This document shows positions 34,415-46,260 of a DNA stretch of 64,000 nucleotides, piece by piece; the first letter of the stretch is position 1; every line of letters begins with the position of its first letter. The DNA comes from Cricetomys ansorgei (Eukaryota > Chordata > Mammalia > Rodentia > Nesomyidae), in the NCBI GenBank assembly GCA_026225945.1, contig JAMJFZ010001816.1, positions 5,509,501 to 5,573,500 on the forward strand. Reading direction: 5' to 3'. The position numbers and the translations under genes were made by a program. The notes beneath the pieces were generated by a model that was not told the origin of the DNA, did not search any database, and saw nothing but the letters and a program-made list of their open reading frames with translations.

Positions 34415-34618
34415 TGATGCTTAATTTTGATTGTTAAATTTATAAGATTAAAAGACGTGAGCAGCATTAGTGAAGTGTACCCCCGTGCACCTGGCTTTAT
34501 AAGGCTGTTTCCAAAGAGGATAACTGAGGGGGAGACTTCACCTGAATGTGTGCATGGGCTGAGATCCCAGTGTGAATAAAAGTAGGAAAAGAACAGTGTA
34601 AGCTGAGCATCAGCACTC
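34415..34618 (+). mobile_element. Ancient mammalian repeat (family uncertain)
   Basis: GCTTAATTTTGATTGTTAAA, CTGTTTCCAAAGAGGATAACTG, CTGAATGTGTGCATGGGCTG, AGATCCCAGTGTGAATAAAAG match the order of a common mammalian repeat. The name is not certain from memory. A CTCTTCC-rich tail continues to 34680. Confidence 0.5.
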
Positions 34619-34682
34619 CTCACTCTCTCTCCCTCTTCCTCTCCCTTCCTCTCCTCTTCCTCTTCCCCTCCCTTTCTTTTCT
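34619..34682 (+). repeat. Pyrimidine-rich tract
   Basis: CTCTCCCTCTTCC-type low-complexity sequence. Confidence 0.85.
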
Positions 34683-34689
34683 CGGGTGT

Positions 34690-35372
34690 ATTGAAATGTA
34701 AGAAAGCTGTCAGACATTAGGACAAGGTGTCAAGAAATGTAATGCAACAGGACATTGCCACGCTGCATAAACAAACAGATGCCAGAGAAGAGACTGGCTG
34801 CTTTGATCTACCTCACAGGCTCAGGCAAAGGAAGGGGCTGGGCCTGAGAGGAACTACACAAACAAACCTCTCTGCTGAGGTGAGTACAGTATTCACTATT
34901 TTATCTCCAAACCCAAAGCCCCAGCTCCAGTGAGTCAGCAAGGAACTACCCTAAGAACCACCATGAAATAGGGATGGAAGATGGCCTGGACACAAACGCG
35001 GTGTTACAAATATGGTTAAGCAAAGATGGAGCGATGCAGGCTATGTAACAAAGCCTGAGAGAGGAGTAGCCTGGTATCGGGAGAAAACTACAATTGCCAT
35101 GGTAAATACAAATGAATGTGGCCGTCTCACAGGGCTGGGCACTGAAGTGCGTCCAGCCAGGTCAGGGAAGAGAACTGGCGGAGCAGGCGCTGAGCTAAGG
35201 TGGTGCTCCACGCCTAGTAGTGGAAAGACTCATAGTCAACAGCGGGAATTGCTGAAGGGGCATTCTGATGCCCAGAACTCAAATCTGGTAGGGAAGAAAG
35301 TTAGGAAACAAAGGCCGGTTGTGGTCTAACCAAATCTTTCCTGCAAGCAGAACAAACGACATAAGATAACCC
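34690..35372. other. Moderately GC-rich sequence, unexplained
   Basis: Richer in CpG and G+C than its flanks, with a 105-codon plus open frame (35012-35329) that resembles no protein I know. It could be an old ERV or L1 5' fragment. Confidence 0.35.
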
Positions 35373-35374
35373 GT

Positions 35375-35600
35375 GGCTCGAGATACAGATCAGCAGTTAA
35401 AAGAATGCACTGGTCCGGCAGCAGACCTGAGTTAGAGGAGCCAAACTATATTCACAGGGAGCGTGCTGGGCAGCTCACGCTCCCTGTGGTTCCAGTTCCA
35501 GGGGTACTCCTTGCTCTACCCTCCTCTGGCACCTGCCCTTACGCACCTACCTACACAAATGCACAAAGCTAAAAACATACGTCTTTAAAACAGAAAAGGT
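35375..35600 (+). mobile_element. B2 SINE with an embedded hairpin
   Basis: ACAGATCAGCAGTTAAAAGA, TGCACTGGTCCGGCAGCAGA, CCTGAGTTAGAGG and GTGGTTCCAGTTCCAGGGGT follow B2. It closes with CTCCTCTGGCACCTGCCC and GCACAAAGCTAAAAACATACG. Where a typical B2 reads through the 'cagcacccacatgg...' zone, this copy has a near-perfect 13-bp inverted repeat. Confidence 0.75.
35453..35488. repeat. Perfect 13-bp inverted repeat, 10-nt spacer
   Basis: CACAGGGAGCGTG (35453-35465) faces CACGCTCCCTGTG (35476-35488). GC-rich arms would form a stable hairpin in RNA or single-stranded DNA. Confidence 0.93.
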
Positions 35601-36332
35601 AACTGTGGGGAGGGGGACCCAGTTTCATCCCAGTCAGGAAAAATATTGACTGATATTACTTATTTATTTTTTAATTTTTGGCTTCTGTTTCTGTCTTGCT
35701 CAATTGTTCTCTCTCTGTCTCTGCACCTGTTCCATTGTCCTCTGCAATATTTATGCATCGTGCAAATATTTTCAGTATGCAACTATTTATCAAACATTCA
35801 TTCTGTGGAATTTTCCTCAAATATTCTGTAAAAAAAAAAAAAAAAGGTAAGGAAAACTATGCCACTTTATGAAGTCAGATTACTTTGATATGCAAAACAG
35901 ATAGTCAAAAACGGAAACCATAGAGCAATTCCCCCAAGGAACATAGACACAAATAATATCAATAAAATATTTGCAAAACAAATTCAACCACACGTTAAAA
36001 AGATCAAAAAGCATAACTAAGTTGGTTTTGTTCCAGAATGCAAGAATGGCTATTAACACACACAATTCAGTAAATGCAAACAAACAAACAAAAAACCCCA
36101 CATAAATCATAAGTAAACTCAAAGGCAGAAATTACATGGTCCTTTCAGCAAATAGACATAAGACAAGGTAACCTATGAAGTGAGCCCTGAACTTTCTCCT
36201 CATAAATCCATAGCGACCTCATGCTTAGATGTGAAATAATACTGGTGAAGGAACTGGGACATAGAACAACAGAAGTGCACGTAGGTAGGATATGATCCCT
36301 AACACTGGGAAAGAATGAAGGGCAGAAGAAGG
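35601..36332. other. Unique sequence with one A-run
   Basis: A-run at about 35831-35846. No gene or repeat family assigned. Confidence 0.4.
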
Positions 36333-36334
36333 AA

Positions 36335-36445
36335 GCCGGTCTAGTGAGGCAGACCTAAAATCCCAGCTACTCAAGAGGCTGAAGCAGGACGATCACAGTT
36401 TAGTGTCAGCTTGGGCTACCAGATATGTTTAATGCTAACCTGCAC
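36335..36445 (+). mobile_element. Old B1/B4-like SINE
   Basis: CCGGTCTAGTGAGGCAGACC, TAAAATCCCAGCTACTCAAG, AGGCTGAAGCAGGACGATCA, GTCAGCTTGGGCTACCAGAT follow B1-type order. Confidence 0.72.
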
Positions 36446-36474
36446 AACTGGTATGCAACACATATAACATAGGT

Positions 36475-36536
36475 ATGTGTGTGTGTGTGTGTGTGCTTGC
36501 ACACATGTGCATGTATATATGTATACATGCATATAT
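36475..36536 (+). repeat. (GT)n and TATG-rich tract
   Basis: GTGTGTGTG run followed by ATGTATATATGTATACATGCATAT. Confidence 0.9.
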
Positions 36537-36540
36537 TAAC

Positions 36541-37620
36541 GGCAGAGTGCCCAGGGAAAAGTCTTGAGTTTAATTTTTCAGTATGGACACTGGTACCTTA
36601 ACTTTGAAGCGTGCTCTGCCCTTTAGGTCTCCATTTTACTTGAGCCCAGTCCTCTGTGATTCCTTTTCTCCATTGGAAATGAATGCTTCCTCTGGGGTTA
36701 CAAATTTAATTAGTTCATTCATAAAGCTATTCAAAAGAACTTCTTACAGATAAAATAATTTTCCTTATGACTTTTGAAGTATTTTACTTTTAACCTGTAG
36801 GCTAAGAATAGCACTCACTTTGATAAGCTCAATATATTACTATGAAATTTTTCACCGTGAATCCAAACAACACCCAATGTTTTGGTAGGATACATCTATT
36901 TGCCCACACAACCGAGGGAGAACAAACATCTACATGTTTCTCCTCAAAGAGAACACTAAGTTATGAGTGTGCATATTTTATAATGAAAATTATTTATGCT
37001 CTGTTTTGCTGATAATCATTCCATTATAGAATACCAGCAAGGAATTATATATTTTAGTTAAAGATTGCATCATACCAGCACCATAGACATTTTGTCCCTG
37101 CATTTTGCCACATTGTTAGAGACTGTTCCTAAAGCTATCAAAACTACATTGTTTCCAGAATAATTACATGTAAACGTGACATGATTATCCTCTAAAAGTC
37201 ATGTGCTGGACTCTATAATTAAATATTGTTGAGTTCGTGAATGAGAGGCTCTGGAAGTTTTATAACAGTGCTTGTATATTGGTTAGGAAATCGCCCTTTC
37301 AATTTCTTTTTCCATGTTTAATAGCATTAACAATGTAATCTAAATTATTCATTTGTATTCACATACACTTAAGATTTTGTTGAATTTTCTCATCCTGAGA
37401 ATTGACGTTAATATACAAATGAGAAGTAAGACATCCCATCTTCTTTTCAAGAAAATACATGCACAATTTCACATATAATATACATATGTCTAACATTTCA
37501 TGTACAAGATATAAAATAAGCACATGAATCAAATTTAGAGGTGATCAAGCTTCTGTTTCCAAATAACATGAAGTATAATTGATAATCCTTAGGTAAAGCA
37601 AACATTTAGAAAACCAGAAA
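36541..37620. other. Unique AT-rich sequence
   Basis: No element assigned and low CpG. Confidence 0.45.
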
Positions 37621-37621
37621 A

Positions 37622-37786
37622 GGTCGCTTGTGGCCAGCAAGATGGCTCAGTGAGTAAAAAATATTTGCTACCAAGTCCTGAGGCCTGAGTTACATCCTTG
37701 GGATGTACGCAGGAGAGAACTGATTTCCATAAATTGTCCTCTGATCTTCATATACACCTTGACAGGTACACAAGCACACGCACAAA

Positions 37787-37829
<43 letters not shown>

Positions 37830-37840
37830 TGATTAAAAAT
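37622..37840 (+). mobile_element. B3-type SINE with (CA)n tail
   Basis: GCCAGCAAGATGGCTCAGTG, AGTAAAAAATATTTGCTACC, AAGTCCTGAGGCCTGAGTTA, AGGAGAGAACTGATTTCC and ATTGTCCTCTGATCTTCATA are the diagnostic blocks of B3 in sense. A CA microsatellite occupies 37787-37826, the usual B3 tail. Confidence 0.9.
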
Positions 37841-40800
37841 CAAAAAAAGAAAGAAAAGGTGTGTGAATGTGCGTTTCTATGTACATGTCTATATGTGTGT
37901 ATCTGCGTGTTTTCATTTAGTTAATACAAAATGGTAAGGCTAGAACCATATAATCCCCAGGAGAACTATAGGGAGAGATTTCCATTCTTCCCAAACTGTG
38001 TCTACCCCTCCAGAATCAGCAGAGGCCTGGGAGAGAGAGAGAGCCTGAAGCATGGCTTCAACAATCTCATCTGCTAAACTCCAACCAACTTAAAAACCAC
38101 TTGCCAGCTAGTTGATACTCCAGCAAGAGGACTTTGTTAATTATGTTCTCCACTTTCTTCTGGCTCCCTGCTGAATCACTGCAAGTTGTTGCCCTGGTGA
38201 CACTATGGTGATGGATGACAATTTCTTAAAGTCAGTGTCTGTTTCAGTGGAACAGGGAAGGTCACCCAGCCCAACCCTAAATGAATTCCATCCTCAAATT
38301 TATCCTCACCCTCTGGTCATTATGCTCTGCCTTCTGCTCATTGATCCTTTAGTTTGGTATAGGTCCAGATCACATAAAGCCAATCTAATGTGATGAATGA
38401 GCAATTTATTTAAAGGAAGTGATACATAGCAGTACATGCCCCAGTTCTCCGGACAGTAACTCGGGCCTACCTTTCTCACCTAGTTTTGGATTGATAAGTG
38501 GCTCTAATGATTTGTGTCTAATCTGAACCCTTTTGTCATTCACTAAAGGATATAGAAAAATTCAACCTAAAAGTGCATAATTATTGGGTTTTTATTTCTT
38601 TTATTTTTAGCTGCCACCATCAGGTGCTATCCAAAACATGTCTGAACAGGGATATATCATTATGAGAAAATTTAATCAGTTCTTGTTATGTCTGTGTACC
38701 AGACAGATTACATCGGTCTCTAAAAAAAAATTACATTTGCAACTGAACATTCCTGTTATTTCTAATGGATTTTAGGGAGAAACAACTCTGAATTATTTAG
38801 TTTGTGATTGAATTGTACAGTATAAGTTAGTTGTTTTTCAACAAAAGAAATCCCATAATTTAAAGTGTTAGAGACATTAAGTAGTTATGTATTGATTCTT
38901 TGTTGCCTTGAAGTAATCAATTACTACCTATGGCATTCATTTTCCAAAAGATTGTAGCATCTATAAAAGATTAATTGTATGGGTCAATGCTCTATTTACC
39001 ATAGACTGCCACCAGATTTTTTTCAGGCCCATCAATGTGATTGCTATTTTGTCAAGAAAGGTCAAAACAAAAATTTATCTCATTATAAAACAAGATCTAA
39101 AAAAGAAAGAAGAAAACAAATGTTTTGCTAAAAATAAGAAGTCTCAAGGGATATTAATTGGTGAAATCCATTGGCTCCAGTGCTCATTTTCTGGATAGAC
39201 TAAAAGAGGTTACTATTTTAATTCTTGTTTACTGTTTGGACACTTGTCCTGACGCCAATAAACCATAAAATTTTAGTATTAAAAGACTCAGAAACTATCC
39301 TACCTTAGAAGATGAGAAATTATGGCTTCCCTGGTATTGATTGTTCATTCAACCAAATTTATTAAGAGGAGTTAATGACCTGGGTGCAAGACTCTGAGCA
39401 ATGAACAGAACAAATAACAGCTCTTTCTCATTTGTGAGGAGTGGGAGGAGACACACATGATACAAACATATAAGTAAACATTTCCTCAGACTCCGTTATG
39501 AAAAATAATAAGGTAGGGATTAGATTAGAGAGCATGATGAAGTCAGCTGTGCTACTCTTAAGAGAGCAACAAAGGAAGAGGTCTCCAGCACAGAGACCTG
39601 TGGGAAATGAAAAAAAAAAGTCACAAGATGTGTCTATCTCTCCGCTAGATTTTATATCACTTGAGAGCAGGTAGAGATATATATAACATTTCTTTTATAT
39701 TCCCATATCCCCAGCTTCTCTTAGTACTTTGCACAAAGTGAAATTAGAACATACTTAAATTGCTTTGGAATCTATTTCACAAGTAACTTCATGAGACTGT
39801 TCCATGAATCCCACCAGATCATAGAAGTTCCCCAGTTCTTCTATTTGGCTTAACTAATACGAGGAATTTCGTTAAACAATACAATAAATCTACACTGGTA
39901 AATGAGAAAGATAATAGTTGCATATTTTCTTCAAAGTCAATCATACAAAGTTCTATCAATTTGAGTAGAGTAGCACAAACCTAGCTCTTTAAGTCATCAG
40001 AATCTTACCAAGACCTACAGAAAACTACCTGCTCATAATGTTTCAGCCTGGCGAAACTAGACTATCTGTAACTCATCCAGCAACTAAGTTCTACAGTCCT
40101 ATTCTGTGCTTCGCCCTAAGGATATAATACTTGAAGAGTCCTTATCTCAAAGAACCTGCTCACATCATTTCTCATGAAGCACACTGTCTGAAGAGAAAGA
40201 CCATCATGAGTGAGGGAACACAGCAAATTAGTAACACAGGGCATTTCAGTTCATAGAGGCTCCATCTTCAGTGTTCTTCTCCAGGAAAGTCTTTGGAAAC
40301 AGCAACAAAATGTTTAGCTGATGATCTTAGGAAGAGTCATACACAAACTGATGTGCACATGCTCACATTTGCACACAATCATATCTGAGGGCACACTACA
40401 GCATTCTGTACTTTACTACACCCCAGAGTCCCATTCAGGGCTTTGTCTGCCCAAGAGTGTTCTGTGATTGGTAGTTGTGCCAGATCCAAACAAATGGCCC
40501 TTGATTGGACCATTAAGAAAACTCCACTCTCAGAAAATCAAGATGTGTGGAAAGCAAAGGAAGATTATCTATGCCACCGTTTGGATATATTCAAATCACC
40601 AAATGTCAGCCATGGTTATAGGTAGCTCATACAAGCAAATGTTTGTTTTACAGTGCAAATGAGAAAATATATGATTTTTTTTTATGTGTGCTGTTTCACA
40701 TTGGCTCTTGCATTTCTCAGATCATCTCTGTGGTAGAACAGTTAGTCCGGAGTTGTTTCTCTCTTCTTTCTAGAACTTAATCCATTTGAGGGAAGAGTAT

Positions 40801-42525
40801 TTGACTGGATGTGGTTTTCTATTTCCTTTCTCCTTTCTGCCCTCTGAGTGATTGCTCTGTTGTGGGAACCATCACATTTTTTTAGTGACTTTCTAACTTG
40901 ACACGTCATGAGGACAGATGTGTCAAGTTGCTTTTTGATCTTTCCACACTTGTGTGTCCTTCCTGTCCAGCTGGGATAGGAAATCTGACATACACTGTGA
41001 TCATGCTGTAATTCTGACAAGAGAAATCAAGCTGAAAAGACCATTGTCTCCGCACAAATAACCTAGAATTTCTTCCTCTTTTCCATCCATAAAACAAACA
41101 GTTACACTGGCTTGCAACATAGGGCCGTGGAAAGGATGCTATATTGTGCCCAGTTAAAGCAACAGAAGCTCCTAAATTTTCTGTGCAAAATATTGAGTCT
41201 TTGGCAATACTTTTAGTATTTCCTAATTAAACCATGGGCAGTATATCATATTCTAATACAACCAGCAAAACAGAAGCCTGGGATTAGAAGAAAGGGATTG
41301 GTGCCAGGTTAAGATTTAGCATCATGAAGAAAAGTAAACAGATTGGGAGAAAAATAAATTGAAGGCATTGTTCAGATGAGACACTAGTTGCTTTTCTCTG
41401 TCACTTCCATAATTTCACAATCTGATCAACAATCTCTTTGACTTCTAATAGCCATTTTAATACAGACTTGTGAAAAATTTGGCACCACTTGCTGTAACTT
41501 TGAGTGGGAAAAAGAAAAAAAAAAAAACCAATTCATCTTCATTTTTGTTTCCCCGTAACATTTACCAAATAAAAATATTCTTTAAAATGCCTAAACAGAA
41601 CTGAAATAGCTGTCTTTCATCCCCGACAGAGGAGAGTCTTTTGTTCATTTTCAGATAACCTTGGAGAGCTTGTTAGATTGCACTGAATAATGAGTCTGTG
41701 TGAACAATGAAGGGGTTCAAGTGTGTGGAGGCTTTCGTTTGTATCCGTTGGAGAGCACAGCTCCCTCAAGCCTACTCACCTCGCAGTTGCAGAAGCTTCT
41801 GCTTCTGCAGCATCTCTCAGGTCATGAGGAGCTCTACGCCTCTTATCATAAGATGAACACAGCAGTGTGGTCGTCCTCAGGGAGCACACAGCTGTGAATC
41901 GTGAGCTGTTATTCGTCCCTTCAGAACATCCATTTGCGTTCTCCTAAGGGCATCGTTCTTACTTATTGCTTTTCAATAGAAGAGAAGAAAGTTAAAGTTA
42001 TAAAAGATCTATCATTATGTAAAAGTGATGAAATAATGAGTGAAGTAAGAATAAACACTACAGTAAGGAAGAAAACTTTAGTTTAATGACCTATAGCAAA
42101 ACTCCATTAGGAAAGACTAGTCGTGTTCTAGAAACTACTATCTTCAAAGAGTGAACATCGGAAAGAGATGCAAGGTGACAGGTATATATGATTTAGGGGA
42201 CTCAACTAGAAGTATGGTGGGAAATAATTTTTTGTTACATTTCCCTGATTTTCTCTTTTCTGTTCTATCTAAATTGTTTGGTAAATTAAAAAAAAATCAT
42301 ACCCATTTTTAGTATCCTGTGTAATATCCTAAATGATATTTCTGGATAAATGTATATTATTTCCTATTTAAATCAAGGTCAAAGTATCAACTCCAATATG
42401 TAACATTTTTTTAATTGTGTGAATGTACAAAAATACTTCTTTCTACCTCTTTAAATTCTTTTTGCTTTTTTATTATTAAAATAAGCTCAACTTATTTTCA
42501 TAATTAAACTTAAATAGCTGCCAAT
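37841..42525. other. Long, mostly unique tract
   Basis: No gene recognised. 39345-39530 (TGTTCATTCAACCAAATTTA, then GAGCAATGAACAGAACAAAT and GGAGTGGGAGGAGACACAC) resembles an old mammalian L2/MIR-class 3' end. A 14-bp palindrome, GCAGAAGCTTCTGC, lies at 41789-41802. Open frames at 40443-41097 and 41700-42086 lack recognisable domains. Confidence 0.4.
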
Positions 42526-42529
42526 TCAA

Positions 42530-42887
42530 TGTATGGTGCTTCGAATGAAAACGTCGCCCTTAAGCTCAGGGGATCACTTAGTCTTCAGTTGGAAACACTG
42601 TTTAGAGGCACAGACGATGGCAGTGGGCAGATGGGGGTTCGGGTGTTGGGGTGACTCATCCTTGCTAGAGGAAGCCCATCCCTTGAGGTGCACTGTGCGA
42701 GTTCATACACTAGCTCTGCTTCCAGTGCACTCTCTGCCTGGCGTTTGATCATCTCCCTGCCTCTGCTGACACGTCTGATGCTTGCTGCTATGACGGCTGA
42801 CATAATGAACTCTTATCTCCCCAGAACCAGAAGACAAAATGAATTATTTCTTCATCAAATCACTTTTTTCTATATCCAGTTAACACA
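42530..42887 (+). mobile_element. MaLR-type LTR (ORR1/MT-like)
   Basis: Starts TGTATGGTGCTTCGAATGAA and ends CCAGTTAACACA, giving TG...CA termini. Internal landmarks fit mouse MaLR LTRs: GGTGTTGGGGTGACTCATCC, TGCTAGAGGAAGCCCATC, CTGCTATGACGGCTGACATA and ATGAACTCTTATCTCC. Probably a solo LTR; no clear 5-bp duplication. Confidence 0.72.
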
Positions 42888-43018
42888 TTAATTTGTCTAT
42901 ATTAATAAAACAATAAGAAAACTTTCCATAAAGATACAAGTAGGATGCTAAGGTATTTCCTTGTAAATTCTATACTTTATTCCACTGAAGAAATGTGTCT
43001 TTTCGACATAATGATAAT
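42888..43018. other. Short unique gap
   Basis: AT-rich spacer between the LTR and the L1 3' end. Confidence 0.4.
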
Positions 43019-43019
43019 T

Positions 43020-43690
43020 TGGTTATTTTAATATTTTCCTTTTATTGAAAATAGATTTTTCTCAAATTATTTTTCTCAAATAATATATCTTGGTTACAAT
43101 TTCCCCTTCCTCTACTACTCCCAGTTTCTCCTTTACCTCCCACATAGATCCACATTCTTTTTGTCTTTCATTAGAAAACAGGCTTTTAAGGGATAATAAA
43201 AAAATAAAGCCAGAGCAAAAACACACAGGAATTGAATAAAACAAACAAAAGGAAAAGAGCTCAAGGGAAGGCACAAGGATCAGAGACACACTTGTTCAAA
43301 GGCTCAAGAATCCCATAGAAACGCTAAACTGAAAGCTATAATATATATTCCAAAGACCTGGTGCAGACCCGTGCAGGGCCTGTGCACGCTGCCTCGGTCT
43401 CTGGGAATGCATATGAGCTTTGATCATGTTGATTTAGAGGGCCTTATTTTCTTGGTACCCCCCATCCCTTCTGGCTCTTACCCTCTTTTTGCCTCCTCTT
43501 CTGAGGGGTTCCCTGAGCCCTGAGGAGAGATGTTCGTTGGAGACAACCAATTTAGGGCTGAGAGTTGCAAGGTCTCTCACTCTACAAAATGTCTGGCTGT
43601 GGGTCTCTTCATCTGATCCTATCTGCCGCAGGAAGTAGTTTCTGCTATACTGATAGAGCAATGACTTGCTCAGCCATCATCAGAGAAGCT
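43020..43690 (-). mobile_element. Rodent L1 3' UTR, antisense, with a possible inverted end
   Basis: Antisense L1 3' terminus at left (TTTTATTGAAAATAGATTTT), then ACAATTTCCCCTTCCTCTAC, CAGGGCCTGTGCACGCTGCC, CTCTTCTGAGGGGTTCCCTG and AACCAATTTAGGGCTGAG. Around 43668-43690, CATCATCAGAGAAGCTTCC reads in the opposite (sense) orientation, suggesting a short inverted 5' end as in the other two L1 copies. That last switch rests on about 25 bases. Confidence 0.62.
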
Positions 43691-43752
43691 TCCTTAAGTC
43701 ACTTTTGCTCATGACACTTCTTCCCAACAACAGAAAAGTAACTAATACAGAA
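43691..43752 (+). mobile_element. MaLR LTR 3' fragment
   Basis: AAGTCACTTTTGCTCATGAC, then CAACAACAGAAAAGTAACTA and ATACAG, is the characteristic end of a rodent MaLR LTR. Confidence 0.65.
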
Positions 43753-44515
43753 CTATGGAGTAAAATGAGAGAATTGTATTAACATGCTTGTAAATGTATA
43801 AAATAGGCAAGAATTCTTTTCGTAGTATTATAAAGGCTTCTTAAAATTAGACATCTAGCAACTCTCATTTCCAAAGTCAAAATATTTCAGGTGTTATATA
43901 TCTATCACATCCAGACAGGAAATAAGTATTAACATATGACCATGGTAGAGGAGGGCTATATATTTGCCCTAATCTATCAGAATCTTACCAGTTGGGAGCT
44001 AGCTGGTTCTAAGACCATAACAATGAATAAGATTCTTGAATGCATGACCAGGTGAAATCAGCAAGGGCTGAACACAAAGTGATTAAACTTATATCTAGAA
44101 GTTATAACTACAAACCGCTTAGTGTAAACTTGACAGGAGTCCAAGTGCTCTGAGCTGTACACAAACCCAAGCAGCATCCTATCTCTAGTGACGTCTCCTT
44201 CCCCACTTACTGAAGAACCATGAGACTAGGGTGACACTCTTGATGTTTGATGTTTTTATGTCAATAAAGATTTGTTTGCAAATTAAGTTGGAAGAAGGAT
44301 ATAAAGGAGGAGAAGAGAGGAAAGAAAGAAGCGGCATCTGGAAGGAGAGAGAGATAAAATGAAGAGAAGAGAGGAAGATAAAGCGAGGATAATGTGTATG
44401 TATGTCAGGAAGACGCAGGTTTCGGGAGCCTGCATAGAGGGGAAGAAGGCAGGACCTGTGCGTCCAGTTTCCCACTTTTGTCTACGTAGGAAAATGAAGG
44501 GAGCCCTTGTACTCT
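43753..44515. other. Unique sequence with a purine-rich patch
   Basis: 44285-44400 is AG-rich (GGAGGAGAAGAGAGGAAAGA). The 124-codon plus frame at 44359-44733 begins in it and has no recognisable domain. 44225-44285 resembles a rodent repeat carrying GTCAATAAAGATTTGTTTGC. Confidence 0.4.
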
Positions 44516-44519
44516 GTCC

Positions 44520-46260
44520 TGACTGGTTCTTTGTAAATGTAGATGCGTTCACTTCTACAGCTGATGGATTGATATTCAAATATAACTTTGGATCACGATT
44601 TCTTAGTCAGATTCGAGTAGCATGCAGCCTTTCCAGGGACTGTTTATCTTGGCAGAAATATGATCCCGCAGTGGTCACGGATTTTAACTTGTGGTCCTTC
44701 CTAGGACACAGAGTACTAAAAGCCATACCGTGAACCGGTGGCTTCCCGATTCTATTTTGAATGCTGGTGATTTAGCCGCTGGAAACTGTCTTCAGAGAAG
44801 GAGTTTTGCTCAAGGTCACACATCATCCTGACCTTTCGATCTTCTTGTGCCCCAGTCGCCCTTGTCCTGATCCACTTTGCGACGAAATGATTGTACGGCT
44901 ATTTCTTCTCAACAGATAGAGAAAATTTCAACTCTCTCTGGAACTGTTCAAAGTTCATACTTCAAAGAGCAAAATGCTCATTAAGTCTACTAAGAAAGAC
45001 ATTGCTTCCTCCAACGTTTCATGAAAATGTCAATGCCATCTGCTTTGAATTTAAGAATGTTTTCGCTTTCCATTAGCCACGCCTTGGCTTTCCGTTTCTG
45101 AATGCTTTGTTTAGCACGCTGTAGCCTGTTACACTGCGATTTGTGAAGCTTTGTTTTGTTGTTTTGCTTATTCCTCTTTGCCTTTACTTTTGGAGAAGGG
45201 GGTTTTTAAATTTACAAGTGCACTTCCTTCGGATTTAAAAAAAAAAAAAAAAAGGATGCTTCTCATTGCTGCAGTCTGGGGCTATAGACCCAACTTGTCA
45301 TGCCTTGTGTCCTATAAATTCTCAATGTCTGGTTCTCAGGAGCCCTGCCTTCCAATAATTTGCCAAAATAGTACTCATTATGCTATGGTTAATTAAACGA
45401 CGTAAGTTAAAAGCCGGGAATGAACAAAATTTCTCTGTTTGTATACTCATACAGAATTTTAAAAATAAATATAAAAATAAATATAAAAACTCAAGAGAGA
45501 AAGTCGAGAAGCTTCTCTAGAAAAATGCTGGGTTTAGTTTCTATCCTATGCTACCCACCACTTTGGGAAAGCTGTACCTATTGTCTTAATATAGAGCACC
45601 CTAATTTAACGGAAGCCGAATGGAAGGCCTATATGTGTTTTTAGGAAATCAATTATTAATAGCTGTTTGGGTTCGCTTTAGATCAAGCTGAGGAAACAGA
45701 ATCCTCTGCTTTGCAGCTTGTTTTTCTCCTGCGTTTTTGTTTTGTTTTGTTTCCTCCTCAATTGCATCTATTTATCTCCCGTGCCCCGCCTCCCCTCCAT
45801 ACATAATATTCTGACAATTAGACTATTTGTCATTCTTGCTCAAAACACCAAGCGCTACATACTTTCTTAAAACCTTAAGAGCCCTTTAAAATTAAAGCCT
45901 GGCAGAAAGTTCCTCTCCCCAGATTTGCATTTTGCAATCCATTATTTATTGTTGTTGCTTGCCCTCTTCCTGGACTGCTGTGTGCAATATCTAGAGTCGA
46001 AACTCATTCTCTTTTTCCCTTTGTCTACCCAAACCTGAAACACAAGATAAAATCTATTTTTCCATACCTCATAGAATGCAGGCGCGGCCAGCACAATGAT
46101 TGAAATGACATCTACTAAGTTACTACCAGACCAAGTAGTGCTGAGCACAACACGCCAACGTACATGGCACCCATGTCAATTCATTCACAGGCTTCTCTGT
46201 TCCTGGTCTCTCCAGGACATTCGTGTCTGAATGAGTTGCTCCAGAGAGAAAGTAATAAAT
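44520..46260. other. Repeat-poor, CpG-retaining block
   Basis: The longest high-complexity stretch here without a recognised repeat, apart from one A-run at 45236-45254. It keeps CpGs (for example 44746-44885) and contains an exact octamer, ATTTGCAT, at 45923-45930, followed by TTTTGCAAT. A minus-strand donor-like GAG|GTATGG near 46066 ends a short open frame, but no coherent protein emerges. It is a candidate conserved non-coding element, inferred from composition only. Confidence 0.3.

Noticed and set aside
35012..35329. 105-codon plus open frame
   Set aside because: No domain, splice signals or homology; kept only as unexplained GC-richer sequence.
42530..43752. One MaLR LTR split by the L1 insertion
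   Set aside because: The first LTR already has its own end (TTAACACA at 42887), and the later fragment overlaps it in content, so they are separate copies.
44359..44733. 124-codon plus open frame
   Set aside because: Begins in a purine-rich low-complexity patch; no recognisable domain and no splice context.
45942..46148. Minus-strand hydrophobic frame ending near a GT donor
   Set aside because: The apparent start sits in a different frame from a better ATG, and no family fits; too weak for an exon call.
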